Below, in pieces: positions 1 to 11,474 of a stretch of 64,000 bases of DNA. Location of the stretch: NCBI RefSeq assembly GCF_014202905.1, contig NZ_JACHHY010000007.1, positions 62,001 to 126,000 on the forward strand, read 5' to 3'. The notes beneath the pieces were generated by a model that saw only the letters and a program-made list of their open reading frames with translations, was not told the origin of the DNA and searched no databases. The position numbers and the translations under genes are program-made. The DNA comes from Chitinivorax tropicus. Its GTDB lineage: Bacteria; Pseudomonadota; Gammaproteobacteria; Burkholderiales; SCOH01. Position 1 is the first letter of the stretch; the number at the start of each line of letters is the position of its first letter.

Positions 1-779
1 TCGGCATCGTTGTTGCCGGTGACAAATTCACGATGGCGACCCTGGCGGGCATCTTGCCAACAGGCTTCGAACAGCTGATCCATCGCCCAGCGGGTGGTGC
101 GGTGCATCACATCATCGGCACGATGCTTGTTGCCGCGTCCGGCGTAATTCAGGTGCGAGAAGTAGAATTTGTCGATCTGCTCCTGATTCATCAAATCCAG
201 TAAGAGCGGCAACTCCGCCGCGTTGTCCTGAGTCATGGTGAAGCGGATGCCGACCCGGATCTGCCGGGATTTGCAAAGCCGGATGCCCGCCAAAGAGGCA
301 TCGAATGCCCCGGCTTTGCGCCGGAAGCGGTCATGGGTGTCGCCCAGGCCATCCAGGCTGATACCGACATAGTCAAAACCCGTTGTGGCGATGTCATCGA
401 TGTTCTGATCGTTGATCAATGTGCCATTGGTGGATAGCCCGACATAAAAGCCCATAGCCTTGGCGCGGCGGGCAATCGGAAAGATGTCCGGATGAAGCAG
501 CGGCTCGCCGCCCGATAGGATCAGCACCGGTACGCGGGCGGCTTTAAGGTCGTCCATCACCCGGTAGATCTCGTCGGTGCCAAGCTCGCCCTTGAAATGG
601 GTGTCCGCCGAGATGGAATAGCAATGCTTACAGGTCAGATTGCAGCGGCGGATCAGATTCCAGATCACCACCGGCCCAGGCAAGGTCTGGCGCTTGGGTG
701 GGGTAGTGGGCACCGCTGCGGGCTCGTCTGTTTGTTGAAGCTGGTGCAAGGCTTGCATGAACTGACTGATGCGGAACAT
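1..779 (-). CDS. nirJ: Haem d1 biosynthesis radical SAM protein NirJ (C-terminus missing)
   Basis: NirJ is the radical SAM enzyme that replaces the propionate side chains of 12,18-didecarboxysirohaem during haem d1 synthesis. Translation of the minus strand from an ATG at 779 gives an open frame running off the left edge. It shows the CxxxCxxC cluster motif (CNLTCKHC, about residue 38), then the SGGEPLL motif and the STNGT and GISLDG blocks typical of the family. An SD-like GGAG lies 7 bases upstream, inside the end of nirH, with only a 4-bp gap, so it belongs to the nir operon. About 260 of the usual 380-400 residues are present; the C-terminal auxiliary cluster is outside the window. Confidence 0.93.
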   Translation of the reverse strand, partial: MFRISQFMQALHQLQQTDEPAAVPTTPPKRQTLPGPVVIWNLIRRCNLTCKHCYSISADTHFKGELGTDEIYRVMDDLKAARVPVLILSGGEPLLHPDIFPIARRAKAMGFYVGLSTNGTLINDQNIDDIATTGFDYVGISLDGLGDTHDRFRRKAGAFDASLAGIRLCKSRQIRVGIRFTMTQDNAAELPLLLDLMNQEQIDKFYFSHLNYAGRGNKHRADDVMHRTTRWAMDQLFEACWQDARQGRHREFVTGNNDA

Positions 780-783
780 GGCA

Positions 784-1257
784 TTACTCCGGAAGGCGTA
801 GGCCGGTTTTTTTGAGGATACGGGTGCTGTAGAGGGTATCGCTGCCTCGGCAGGCATCGCCCAGCACTGTGCGGATCACCGCAATCTGTTGGGTGGTTTC
901 CTCACGGGTTTTACCGTGCACCATGGCAAATAGGTTGTAGGGCCAAGCCGGCAGGTGGCGTGGTCGTTGATAACAGTGGCTGACAAATGACAAGGCACCG
1001 ATCTGTTGCCCAAGGACGTCGATCTGGCTGTCATCCACGTCCCACACGGTCATGCCATTGTGCCGATAGCCCAACCGATAGTGATTGGGCACGGCAGCAA
1101 TACGGCGGATCAGGCCATGCTGCTGCATGGCCATCATGCGATCGATCACCTGCTGCTCGGTCAGGCCCAACTGCAGCGCCAGCGCGGCAAAAGGCTGTGA
1201 AACCAGTGGCAGGCCGGATTGCGTCAGCTGCACCAAGCGGTAATCGATCTCATCCAT
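784..1257 (-). CDS. nirH: Sirohaem decarboxylase subunit NirH
   Basis: This is an AsnC/Lrp-like protein of about 157 residues of the NirD/G/H/L group that decarboxylates sirohaem to 12,18-didecarboxysirohaem in haem d1 synthesis. An N-terminal helix-turn-helix-like half (GLPLVSQPFAALA) is followed by a RAM-like half with the conserved PAWPYNLFAMVHG stretch. In nir clusters the NirL/NirH type has 'LF..HG' and the NirD/NirG type has 'LWFV', so I call this NirH. The ATG at 1257 overlaps the TGA of the preceding gene; a GTG three bases earlier is also possible. It is followed at 4 bp by nirJ. The separate nirL half is in the fused nirDL. Confidence 0.88.
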   Translation of the reverse strand: MDEIDYRLVQLTQSGLPLVSQPFAALALQLGLTEQQVIDRMMAMQQHGLIRRIAAVPNHYRLGYRHNGMTVWDVDDSQIDVLGQQIGALSFVSHCYQRPRHLPAWPYNLFAMVHGKTREETTQQIAVIRTVLGDACRGSDTLYSTRILKKTGLRLPE

Positions 1258-2039
1258 CACTTACTCTTTTCAAACCGCTGGGTGACATTGTCGAGCACTT
1301 CCAGAATCCGCTCGCTGGTGCTGACGACGTTTTGGGCGTTGCCGGCGTTGTGAGGCTGGGTCAGGGCCATATCCAGAAAGACCCATTGCTGGCTGGCCAG
1401 ATCCAATTGTTGTTTGAGCGTGTTGCTCAGGTTTGGAGTGGCCGATAGCTGGGTCAGGTTTCGGTTGAACTCACCGCGCGCCTCTTGGATCACCTTGTCG
1501 CCATCAGCTTGGGTCACCCCCCAGAACTTCGCCAGATATTGTCTGGACAGCATCTGTGACAACATCCGTTGGCGGCCTGCCAGGTTGACGAATTTGCCAC
1601 TGGGTTGGCCATAGGCGTCCTGCAGCGCCAGTGTGACCTCATTGGCTGTTGCCAACAGGCTGTCAGACTGGCTTTGCAGCTTTCTGGCCGTCACTTGGGT
1701 CACCGGGCCGCTGACCAGCTCGCGGAAGGCTTTCCACTGTTGTTCCTCTTTCTCGATGGCCGCGTCCACATTGGCTGGCAGGTCCGCTTGCTTCAAATCC
1801 GCCAATTGCTGCTCAAACGTCTTCATCGATTCATTCAGTACCTGCCGCCCTTGTTCCGGCAACACATTGGCCCCAAGCTGCAGATAGGCCTTGACGATGC
1901 GCTGCGACAACATGCGCTGGCGTCCGGCCTTATTGATCAGATCGGGGTAGGGGATTTCAGCGGCATAGGCGCTGGCCGAAACCAAAGCTGCCAATGCAAA
2001 TATGAAAAAACGATGGGTAGTGCGTGCTTGTATCTTCAT
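1257..2039 (-). CDS. Secreted protein with two PilJ/NarX-type sensor domains
   Basis: This 260-residue protein has a clear signal peptide (residues 1-27, cleavage near AYA|AE). It carries two copies of the PilJ/NarX-type helical sensor domain. Each begins with the signature box: NKAGRQRMLSQRI at 36-48 and NLAGRQRMLSQML at 152-164. In NarX and NarQ the equivalent P-box binds nitrate or nitrite. There is no transmembrane helix after the signal peptide and no kinase, HAMP or methyl-accepting output domain, so it should be free in the periplasm. SD GAGGA precedes the ATG at 2039. Its stop overlaps the start of nirH, so it is co-translated within the haem d1 genes. A nitrate/nitrite-binding or relay role is inference; no such role is established for the stand-alone form. 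Confidence 0.8.
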   Translation of the reverse strand: MKIQARTTHRFFIFALAALVSASAYAAEIPYPDLINKAGRQRMLSQRIVKAYLQLGANVLPEQGRQVLNESMKTFEQQLADLKQADLPANVDAAIEKEEQQWKAFRELVSGPVTQVTARKLQSQSDSLLATANEVTLALQDAYGQPSGKFVNLAGRQRMLSQMLSRQYLAKFWGVTQADGDKVIQEARGEFNRNLTQLSATPNLSNTLKQQLDLASQQWVFLDMALTQPHNAGNAQNVVSTSERILEVLDNVTQRFEKSK

Positions 2040-2200
2040 GGTTATGTTCCTCGCCCCGTCCAGGAAGCTGCTTGCAAAACGGCTGGGCGATCGCGATTCG
2101 GGGGCAGTGCTCGGAATCCTCATGTATTGCGCATCCACTTCGGTGCCTGAGCGCTGTCTTTCCCCAACTGACGGTCGCTCGCACATTCTGCAAACCGCTG

Positions 2201-2662
2201 CTATGCGGGGAGATAAAGGTTGACGAAGAACTCTTTCTCCTTGGGCATGGCCAGAACAGCAAGGCCGGTGGCGGTTTCAATCCGCTCTAGTGTTGTCTGG
2301 ATGGCTTGTGGATCAGGGCAGGCGACCACAAACCACATATTCAGTTGATGTTGACGTTGGTAGTTATGCGCCACTTCGGGAAAGGCATTCACCAGACGGG
2401 CAACATCTTCGAACTGCTCCTCGGGTACTGACATGGCGGCCAAGCAAAAGCGGCCACCCATTTTCTCGATCTGGAACAGCGGCCCGAACCGGGTCAGCAT
2501 GCCGGCATCCATGAGCGACACCAAGCGTTGCAACAAGGTGGCCTCGTCGATGCCCAGCTGCTCGGCTACCTGTCGATAGGGGCGGGGACAGATCGGCAGG
2601 CCGTGTTGCAGGGTGTTGATGATGGCCCGATCCAGTGTATCCAATACTGGCGTGTCATCCAT
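2201..2662 (-). CDS. nirG: Sirohaem decarboxylase subunit NirG
   Basis: This 153-residue AsnC/Lrp-like protein belongs to the NirD/NirG class, with a GLPICPRPY helix-turn-helix-like segment near residue 20 and the hallmark EVAHNYQRQHQLNMWFVV near residue 100. NirG acts with NirD, NirH and NirL as the sirohaem decarboxylase of haem d1 synthesis. Its ATG at 2662 overlaps the end of nirDL by 8 bp, which implies translational coupling. A 161-bp gap separates it from the next gene, the PilJ-domain protein; I see no clear promoter there. NirG versus a second NirD is decided by operon position and is less certain than the family assignment. Confidence 0.87.
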   Translation of the reverse strand: MDDTPVLDTLDRAIINTLQHGLPICPRPYRQVAEQLGIDEATLLQRLVSLMDAGMLTRFGPLFQIEKMGGRFCLAAMSVPEEQFEDVARLVNAFPEVAHNYQRQHQLNMWFVVACPDPQAIQTTLERIETATGLAVLAMPKEKEFFVNLYLPA

Positions 2663-3731
2663 AGTTGGCCCCGCATTGTTTGTAGCGTTGCGTGCTGAAC
2701 AGTACCGCCTGTCGGTACGCGCCCAGCTGGAGCTGCCGGGTCAACAGCGCGATATTGGCCTCGACTGCTTGACGGTGCTTGCCGTGAATCATGCAGAACA
2801 AGTTATAAGACCAGTCCGGTAGCGATCGTTGCCGACGATAGCATAAGGTGATGCCAGCCTGGCCAGCCAGCTTGTGGCCAATCGCATCGACCTGCTCGTC
2901 CGGCACATCCCACACGACCATGGCATTGGCAGTGTAGCCCAGCTCGCGGTGCCGCAGAATCAAGCCCAGACGCCGAATGGCGCCCATATCACACCAACTG
3001 TTCAGTTGTTGCATCACCCAGGCCTCGGTCTGTTCGATACGATCGGCCAGCTCGGCAAATGGGCGACTGACCGGGGGCAGACCCTGTGCCAGCTGCTTCA
3101 GCAAGGTGCGTTGTTGGGGGGTTGGCTGTAGTCGCTGCGCGGGGACGTGTCTACGCGGGCAGCTGCCATCACGCAGGTCGAAACCGAGGTCGATGTGATA
3201 GTCGCTGACCAGGGGTAACGAGATGAGTGGTAAGCCGATGGTCTGCCGGATGCTGGCCAGTACCGCTTCGCGTTGCTGTTCGGTTGAGGTGGTGATCACA
3301 AACCACAGATTGAATGCGTGCTCACGAGCGTAGTTGTGGTTGACCTCGGCATAGGCCGATATCTTCTGCGCGATCTCTGGCAGATCTTCCGGTGGCACGG
3401 CCAATGCCGCAAGGGTGGAAAAGCCGACAGTGTTGGGCTGGAACACCGCGCCGACACGGCTGACAACCCGTTGATCGAGCCAGCCATGCAAGGTATCCAA
3501 CACGTCCGATTCCTGCACACCCAGCTCGTTGGCGATCACCAGGAATGGCTTGGGAACGACTGGCAGGCCTCGTTGATAGCTGTTCAACAATTGGTAGCGC
3601 CAATCCTGCTCGGTGGTTGCCTGCTGGTGTAATTGGGTCGCAGCCTGCTCCGGTTGTGGCAAGTGGGCTACATGGTCGGTTGGCGGATGATGGCCTGCAA
3701 GCAGGTGTGAAAGTCTGTCGGGATTTCCCAT
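2655..3731 (-). CDS. nirDL: Fused sirohaem decarboxylase NirD-NirL
   Basis: A 358-residue protein made of two AsnC/Lrp-like units in tandem. Residues about 44-195 are NirD-like (GLPVVPKPF, then NHNYAREHAFNLWFVI). Residues about 210-355 are NirL-like (GLPPVSRPFAELA, then PDWSYNLFCMIHGKH). The family decarboxylates the acetate groups of sirohaem to give 12,18-didecarboxysirohaem. NirD-NirL fusions are known in some denitrifiers, for example Hydrogenobacter and Paracoccus. The start ATG at 3731 follows the nirF stop by 3 bp, and the stop overlaps nirG. The 40 residues before the NirD unit look like a poorly conserved N-terminal extension. Confidence 0.9.
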   Translation of the reverse strand: MGNPDRLSHLLAGHHPPTDHVAHLPQPEQAATQLHQQATTEQDWRYQLLNSYQRGLPVVPKPFLVIANELGVQESDVLDTLHGWLDQRVVSRVGAVFQPNTVGFSTLAALAVPPEDLPEIAQKISAYAEVNHNYAREHAFNLWFVITTSTEQQREAVLASIRQTIGLPLISLPLVSDYHIDLGFDLRDGSCPRRHVPAQRLQPTPQQRTLLKQLAQGLPPVSRPFAELADRIEQTEAWVMQQLNSWCDMGAIRRLGLILRHRELGYTANAMVVWDVPDEQVDAIGHKLAGQAGITLCYRRQRSLPDWSYNLFCMIHGKHRQAVEANIALLTRQLQLGAYRQAVLFSTQRYKQCGANYG

Positions 3732-3734
3732 GAT

Positions 3735-4919
3735 TTACATCCCAATGCGGTGAGCCCGCCAAGTGAAGAAGATGCCGGAGGGACTACGTGCTGGCAGTGA
3801 TGCACGTTGTTCGAAAGTGTCGGTGCGGTACACCACCACTTCATTGCTGTCCCGGGCCGACAGCCAGACTTCGTCCCCACGGGCGGTGAATTCCATATGT
3901 AAGATGGCCTTGCCAGGGGTGAGTGTGGTGATGACTTGCAGGCTGTCGGTGTCGATGACCTGCACTTTGTCGTTATCGGGGAAGGCAAAATTGACCCAGA
4001 CCCGCCGATGGGTCGGCTCGACCATCACAAACACCGGCTGCCCCAGTACAGGCACCTTGGCTGTCGGTTGCCAGCTCTGCCGGTCAGCCACCAGCACGGC
4101 GTGTTGCCCGATGGCGGGCAGGAAGGCATGACGCGAGGTCAGCGCCCAGCCGCGCAGATGCGGCATCTTATAAACTGGCAATTTCTCCTGCCCTCGTCCA
4201 TAGTTAGGCAGGATACGCTGCGCGCCGCGCTCTGGGTGCCAGGTATCAAGCATGGCCAAGCCATCCTCACCAAACAGGCCCGCCAGATAGTGGCGCCCAT
4301 CTGGGCTCACCAGCCCATCATAGGGCTGCATGCCGGCGGCAAAGCGCTGTACGCTGGGCTTTCGGGGCTGGCTCAAATCCGCCAGCCAGATTTCGCCGCC
4401 TTCAAACAGCGCATAGGCAAAGCGGTTGCCCGGCAGATCCGCCAAGCCAACCACCTTGGAAGGCCGGCCCGCCGAGGTGATGGCGGGGATGTCGGCCAGT
4501 GGGGCCAGGGTGTCGGCATCGAATACCCGGATGCCGCCCGGCTCGTAATTCTGTGCAACCAATAACCGGCCATCTTGCGAGATGGCGCCGCCAATGCTGT
4601 TGCCTGCTTGCAGAATGCGCCTGTCGATTCGTTGTGCCAACAGATCCAGCTTGGTCAGCCCGCCATCGCGGCCAAAAATATAGGCGTAACGAGCATCACG
4701 CGAGAACACAACAGACGCGTGCGACAGATCACCCATCCCTTGGATGGTGGCCAGGCTACGACGGCTCTGTTGCTCGATGATCTGCACCGCACCATCAGCC
4801 CGTTCGATGACCACGCCCAGGTCGCCGGTGCCACGCAGCACGGGGGTGCTGCAGGCACCCAGCAGCCATAAACAGCCAATCAAAGCTAGACGGCACTTAG
4901 CGGGGAGGGGCAGGCGCAT
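3735..4919 (-). CDS. nirF: Haem d1 biosynthesis lipoprotein NirF
   Basis: NirF is a beta-propeller protein related to the d1 domain of NirS and acts late in haem d1 synthesis in the periplasm, possibly as the dihydro-haem d1 dehydrogenase. About 394 residues are read from the ATG at 4919. The N-terminus is a lipoprotein signal with lipobox LGAC|S near residue 22. The body shows propeller-like repeats such as SRDARYAYIFGRDGGLTKLD, and HMEFTARGDEVWLSARDSNEV near the C-terminus. An in-frame GTG at 4931 is an alternative start. Either start overlaps the end of nirC, and the stop is 3 bp from nirDL. Confidence 0.92.
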   Translation of the reverse strand: MRLPLPAKCRLALIGCLWLLGACSTPVLRGTGDLGVVIERADGAVQIIEQQSRRSLATIQGMGDLSHASVVFSRDARYAYIFGRDGGLTKLDLLAQRIDRRILQAGNSIGGAISQDGRLLVAQNYEPGGIRVFDADTLAPLADIPAITSAGRPSKVVGLADLPGNRFAYALFEGGEIWLADLSQPRKPSVQRFAAGMQPYDGLVSPDGRHYLAGLFGEDGLAMLDTWHPERGAQRILPNYGRGQEKLPVYKMPHLRGWALTSRHAFLPAIGQHAVLVADRQSWQPTAKVPVLGQPVFVMVEPTHRRVWVNFAFPDNDKVQVIDTDSLQVITTLTPGKAILHMEFTARGDEVWLSARDSNEVVVYRTDTFEQRASLPARSPSGIFFTWRAHRIGM

Positions 4920-5226
4920 GGGACTCTTCACTGCGTAGCGTATCGATCAGCCACGCGACTTCTGACTCTGTCAGAAAGCGCTGCCAGGGCGGCATGGCGG
5001 TGCCAGGGCGACCGTACAGGATGGTAGCGATCAGGCTGTCGCTTGGTTTGTCACGCAAAGCAGCAGCGGTCAAAGGTGGACCGAGTCCACCTTGTCGTGT
5101 CATGCCATGGCATGCGCCACAGTCCTGTTTCAGCAGATGCAGCAAAGCCGCCTGCCGCGCAGGCTCGGGCGGCGCGGCAGCAGCCAATTGGCACAACAGC
5201 AGAAACAACAGAGGCAGCATACGCAT
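4897..5226 (-). CDS. nirC: Cytochrome c55X NirC
   Basis: Small periplasmic c-type cytochrome of 109 residues: signal peptide 1-18 (cleavage near AAA|PPE), one haem site CGACHG at about residues 36-41 and a likely Met axial ligand in GTAMPPWQRFLTE. NirC is an electron donor to cytochrome cd1 and takes part in the final haem d1 oxidation with NirF. The end overlaps nirF by about 20 bp, consistent with coupling. It lies 9 bp after nirM. Confidence 0.9.
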   Translation of the reverse strand: MRMLPLLFLLLCQLAAAAPPEPARQAALLHLLKQDCGACHGMTRQGGLGPPLTAAALRDKPSDSLIATILYGRPGTAMPPWQRFLTESEVAWLIDTLRSEESHAPAPPR

Positions 5227-5235
5227 GGCAGAGGA

Positions 5236-5568
5236 TTACTGAGTCAGGATGAACTGCACCATGGTCTTGAAATCAGCGTCGCTGCCCTTGCCTTTGTTAG
5301 GCGGCATCGGGACTGGGCCCCACACACCGGAGCCACCATCGGCCACTTTCTTGACGAGCTGTGCTTCGGCCCCGGCATTGCCTTTATATTTCTTGGCAAT
5401 CTCCTGGAACGAAGGACCCACCAGTTTCTTGTCCTTGGCGTGGCAGGCCACACAGCCAGATTTGGCCAGCAGGTCTTGTGCTTTGGCCGCATCGACAGAG
5501 GCGCTGGCCGGGTTGGCCAGCCACAGACAGGCCACACCGGCCAGTGCTAATAATGTACGCATCAACAT
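5236..5568 (-). CDS. nirM: Cytochrome c-551, electron donor to nitrite reductase
   Basis: A 110-residue class I cytochrome c with a cleavable signal peptide (to about ASA|SVD), haem motif CVACHA near residue 38 and the PVPMPPN loop holding the Met ligand. It passes electrons from the bc1 complex to NirS in the periplasm. The start was set at 5568 because AAGGAG lies 6 bases upstream; an upstream in-frame start at 5625 would run into the nirS stop region and destroy the signal peptide. It directly follows nirS, the usual position of nirM. Confidence 0.92.
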   Translation of the reverse strand: MLMRTLLALAGVACLWLANPASASVDAAKAQDLLAKSGCVACHAKDKKLVGPSFQEIAKKYKGNAGAEAQLVKKVADGGSGVWGPVPMPPNKGKGSDADFKTMVQFILTQ

Positions 5569-5621
5569 GATCGACTCCTTCTCATCTGACAGGGCGGCGT
5601 GTCGCCGCCCATTTGTGAAAA

Positions 5622-7586
<1,965 letters not shown>

Positions 7587-7688
7587 TTACTGGCAGCAGT
7601 CCAGATAAAACCCATTTGATATATATGGATGATGGGTTGGATTGATTGAAATGATTAACCGAGAAAAACACTCGGTTTTATCGAATGA

Positions 7689-7731
7689 TTGATAAGCGTC
7701 AATGAGTCGAGACCATGATCTTCGCTACAGT
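7689..7731 (+). promoter_or_regulatory. FNR/DNR-type promoter of norCB
   Basis: TTGAT-AAGC-GTCAA (7689-7702) matches the FNR-family consensus except for one base. A -10-like TACAGT lies at 7726-7731, placing the start of transcription near 7737, 41.5 bp from the box centre, the classic class II geometry. The norC ATG at 7763 would then have a leader of about 26 bases with SD GGGAG. Confidence 0.75.
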
Positions 7732-7762
7732 GATGGCATCCAGCCAACAAGGGAGCGAACCG

Positions 7763-8188
7763 ATGAGTGGTACCTTCACCAAATCCACCGCGCGAAACAT
7801 CTTTTATGGTGGCGCGGTGTTCTTCTTTCTGCTGTTTCTGGCGCTGACCTTCGACACAGTCCAGACGCTGCCCAAACATGACAACAGCGCCAATCTGACC
7901 GAGCAGGTCGTCCGTGGTAAGCATATATGGGAGACGCGCAATTGTATCGGCTGTCATACCTTGCTGGGCGAGGGGGCGTATTTCGCACCTGAGCTGGGTA
8001 ATGTGTATGTGCGCCGTGGCCCTGATTTCATCAAGGGTTGGATAAAAGCGCAACCCACCGGGGCGCCAGGGCGTCGGCAGATGCCGCAATTCAACCTCAG
8101 TGAAGGTGAGCTGGATGATCTGGTGGCTTTCCTGAAATATGCCTCTGAAATCAATACCGCCAAATGGCCGCCCAATATTGAGGGCTGA
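7763..8188 (+). CDS. norC: Nitric oxide reductase subunit C
   Basis: Membrane-anchored c-type cytochrome that feeds electrons to NorB. The 141 residues comprise one N-terminal membrane helix (about 13-32), haem motif CIGCHT at 61-66 with His65 as ligand, and Met107 in RRQMPQF as the likely sixth ligand. The start at 7763 has SD GGGAG 7 bases upstream; an earlier in-frame start at 7715 would lie upstream of the predicted -10 box and is unlikely. norB follows after 45 bp. Confidence 0.96.
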   Translation: MSGTFTKSTARNIFYGGAVFFFLLFLALTFDTVQTLPKHDNSANLTEQVVRGKHIWETRNCIGCHTLLGEGAYFAPELGNVYVRRGPDFIKGWIKAQPTGAPGRRQMPQFNLSEGELDDLVAFLKYASEINTAKWPPNIEG

Positions 8189-9607
<1,419 letters not shown>

Positions 9608-9629
9608 TAAGGCAATACGTCGAGGAAAG

Positions 9630-9655
9630 AACGCAGCGTAAGCTGCGTTTTTTCT
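9630..9655 (+). terminator. Intrinsic terminator after norB
   Basis: AACGCAGC (9630-9637), loop GTAA and GCTGCGTT (9642-9649) form a perfect 8-bp stem followed by TTTTC. It separates norCB from the norE-norQ-norD genes. Confidence 0.85.
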
Positions 9656-9685
9656 TGGCTGGGTGACTGGCCAATTGCGCTCGGC

Positions 9686-9699
9686 CTGATCAACATCAA
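9686..9699 (+). promoter_or_regulatory. FNR-like box upstream of norE
   Basis: CTGAT-CAAC-ATCAA differs from the FNR-family consensus at one base. It lies just after the norB terminator, where a second promoter is needed. A class II start site would fall near 9734, downstream of the first norE ATG (9727), so either norE starts later or the geometry differs. Confidence 0.45.
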
Positions 9700-9726
9700 T
9701 GTCCGCCACTGGGTCGTCATGCTTCA

Positions 9727-10356
9727 ATGCAGGCTGGCCACTTTGTTACTGGGTGCGATTTGAACGCGCCATCCGAGCTTTCCTCCATTCGTCCGCAATC
9801 CAAAGCCCCTTTACCAGGGGATCTGGCCATGTGGTTCTTCATCTTGGCCGAATTGCTGGTGTTCGGGCTGTTCTTTGTCGCCTATGCTGTGACGCGTGCC
9901 AAACACCGTGATCTGTTCGCGACGATGCAAGCGACATTGGACACCACGTCCGGCGCGATCAACACAGCGCTATTGTTGACAGGCAGTTACCTGGTGGTGC
10001 GGGCGGTGCAGGCCATCCAGCTTGGCAGGGGGCGGCATTGTGCGCAGTGGCTGGTGGCAGGGTGGGGGTGTGGTGCGGTATTTGTGATGATCAAGCTGGC
10101 CGAGTTCGCTGACAAACTGGGGGCCGGGGTCACCTTGTCCAGCAATGTGTTCTACATGTTCTATCTGTCGTTGACGTTCTTTCACTTTCTGCATGTGTTG
10201 TTGGGCATGGTGATTCTGGCGGCCTGTGCCTGGAAAGCCTGGCAGGGCGGCTATTCGCAAGCGGATCATGCTGGCGTGGAGACAGGGGCAGCATATTGGC
10301 ACATGGTCGATCTGGTGTGGGTGGTGTTGTTTCCGCTGGTGTATGTGATGCGATAG
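9727..10356 (+). CDS. norE: NorE, cytochrome c oxidase subunit III-like protein
   Basis: A 209-residue member of the haem-copper oxidase subunit III family with five predicted membrane helices, the N-terminal PGDLAMWFFILAELLVF block and the C-terminal YWHMVDLVWVVLFPLVY block. NorE is encoded near norCB in many denitrifiers and promotes full NO reductase activity; its mechanism is not settled. The start is uncertain: ATG 9727 has no good SD, and a TTG at 9760 would keep all conserved sequence. The C-terminal stop is followed after 24 bp by the NorF-like gene. Confidence 0.85.
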   Translation: MQAGHFVTGCDLNAPSELSSIRPQSKAPLPGDLAMWFFILAELLVFGLFFVAYAVTRAKHRDLFATMQATLDTTSGAINTALLLTGSYLVVRAVQAIQLGRGRHCAQWLVAGWGCGAVFVMIKLAEFADKLGAGVTLSSNVFYMFYLSLTFFHFLHVLLGMVILAACAWKAWQGGYSQADHAGVETGAAYWHMVDLVWVVLFPLVYVMR

Positions 10357-10380
10357 TTGCGGCCATGCAAGGAATGTCTG

Positions 10381-10626
10381 ATGCAAATCAATGTGGCAAC
10401 GGGGTGTTGGGTGGTGTTATTGAGCCTGACAGGGGCGGCATGGTGGGTGGCCGAAGCGCATCTGACCAGCCCGATCATCATGTTGGGCTTGGCTGGTGCC
10501 ACCTGGGTGAAAGGGTGGCTGATCATCGATCACTTCATGGCATTGCGGCGGGTCAGTTGGCTGTGGCGTGGGCTGGTGTTGGGTTGGTTGAGTAGCGTGT
10601 TGTTGCTGATTGCAGTGTTTTATTGA
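10381..10626 (+). CDS. norF: NorF-like small membrane protein (COX IV-type)
   Basis: 81 residues with three predicted hydrophobic helices and the segment GATWVKGWLIIDHFMAL seen in prokaryotic cytochrome oxidase subunit IV-like proteins. The position directly after norE and before norQ matches NorF. SD AAGGA lies 7 bases before the ATG at 10381. The stop overlaps the norQ start (ATGA). Assignment rests more on position and size than on strong sequence identity. Confidence 0.7.
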   Translation: MQINVATGCWVVLLSLTGAAWWVAEAHLTSPIIMLGLAGATWVKGWLIIDHFMALRRVSWLWRGLVLGWLSSVLLLIAVFY

Positions 10627-11474
10627 TGGCCGATGGGTTGGGGGTACGAATGAATGATCGATATGCACCGGATGGACGGGTAGATGTGATGGAAGATTCG
10701 ATACCGTTTTATCAGCCGGTTGGCCAGGAGTGCGAGTTGTTCGAGCGTGCTTTTCGCCACCGTTTGCCGTTGTTGATCAAAGGGCCGACCGGCTGCGGCA
10801 AGACCCGTTTCGTAGCACATATGGCGGCCAGATTGGGCAGGCCGCTGATCACGGTGGCCTGTCATGATGACCTGACCGCGGCGGATCTGGTAGGGCGGCA
10901 TCTGATTGGTGAGAGTCAGACCTATTGGGCCGACGGCCCATTGACGCGGGCGGTGAGGCAAGGGGCAATCTGCTATCTGGATGAGATCGTCGAGGCGCGC
11001 AAAGACACCACGGTGGTGCTGCATCCGCTGACCGATGATCGGCGGATTCTACCGATAGACCGGACGGGCGAGCAGTTGCATGCGCCAGAGACGTTCATGT
11101 TGGTGGTGTCATACAACCCAGGCTATCAAAATTTGCTGAAGAGTCTAAAGCCCTCGACCAGGCAACGTTTTGTCGCGCTGACATTCGATTTTCCGCCCAG
11201 CGCCGTCGAAACCCGGATCGTCACGCACGAGAGTGGTGTCGAGCAGGCCATGGCACAACGGCTGGTCGAGGTGGCCCAGCGCCTGCGGCGTCTGGCGGGC
11301 ATCGATCTGGACGAGGCAATCTCAACCCGCCTGTTGGTGTATGCCGCCAACCTGATCCGCGCTGGATGTGAGCCGGTGATGGCCTGCATTGCCGCCATGG
11401 TCGAGCCGCTGACGGATGATGCTGATACCGCTGCAGCGCTCAAGGAGGTGATCCGGGCCGGCTTTGCACCATGA
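10626..11474 (+). CDS. norQ: NorQ, MoxR-type AAA+ ATPase
   Basis: 282-residue AAA+ ATPase of the CbbQ/NirQ/NorQ group. Walker A GPTGCGKT is at 53-60, Walker B CYLDEI near 116-121, and SYNPGYQ contains the sensor 1 Asn. With the VWA protein NorD it forms a chaperone complex needed to insert the non-haem iron into NorB. The ATG at 10626 overlaps the previous stop; an alternative ATG at 10650 would remove eight unconserved residues. The stop overlaps the start of the following membrane protein, so it is probably coupled. Confidence 0.93.
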   Translation: MADGLGVRMNDRYAPDGRVDVMEDSIPFYQPVGQECELFERAFRHRLPLLIKGPTGCGKTRFVAHMAARLGRPLITVACHDDLTAADLVGRHLIGESQTYWADGPLTRAVRQGAICYLDEIVEARKDTTVVLHPLTDDRRILPIDRTGEQLHAPETFMLVVSYNPGYQNLLKSLKPSTRQRFVALTFDFPPSAVETRIVTHESGVEQAMAQRLVEVAQRLRRLAGIDLDEAISTRLLVYAANLIRAGCEPVMACIAAMVEPLTDDADTAAALKEVIRAGFAP

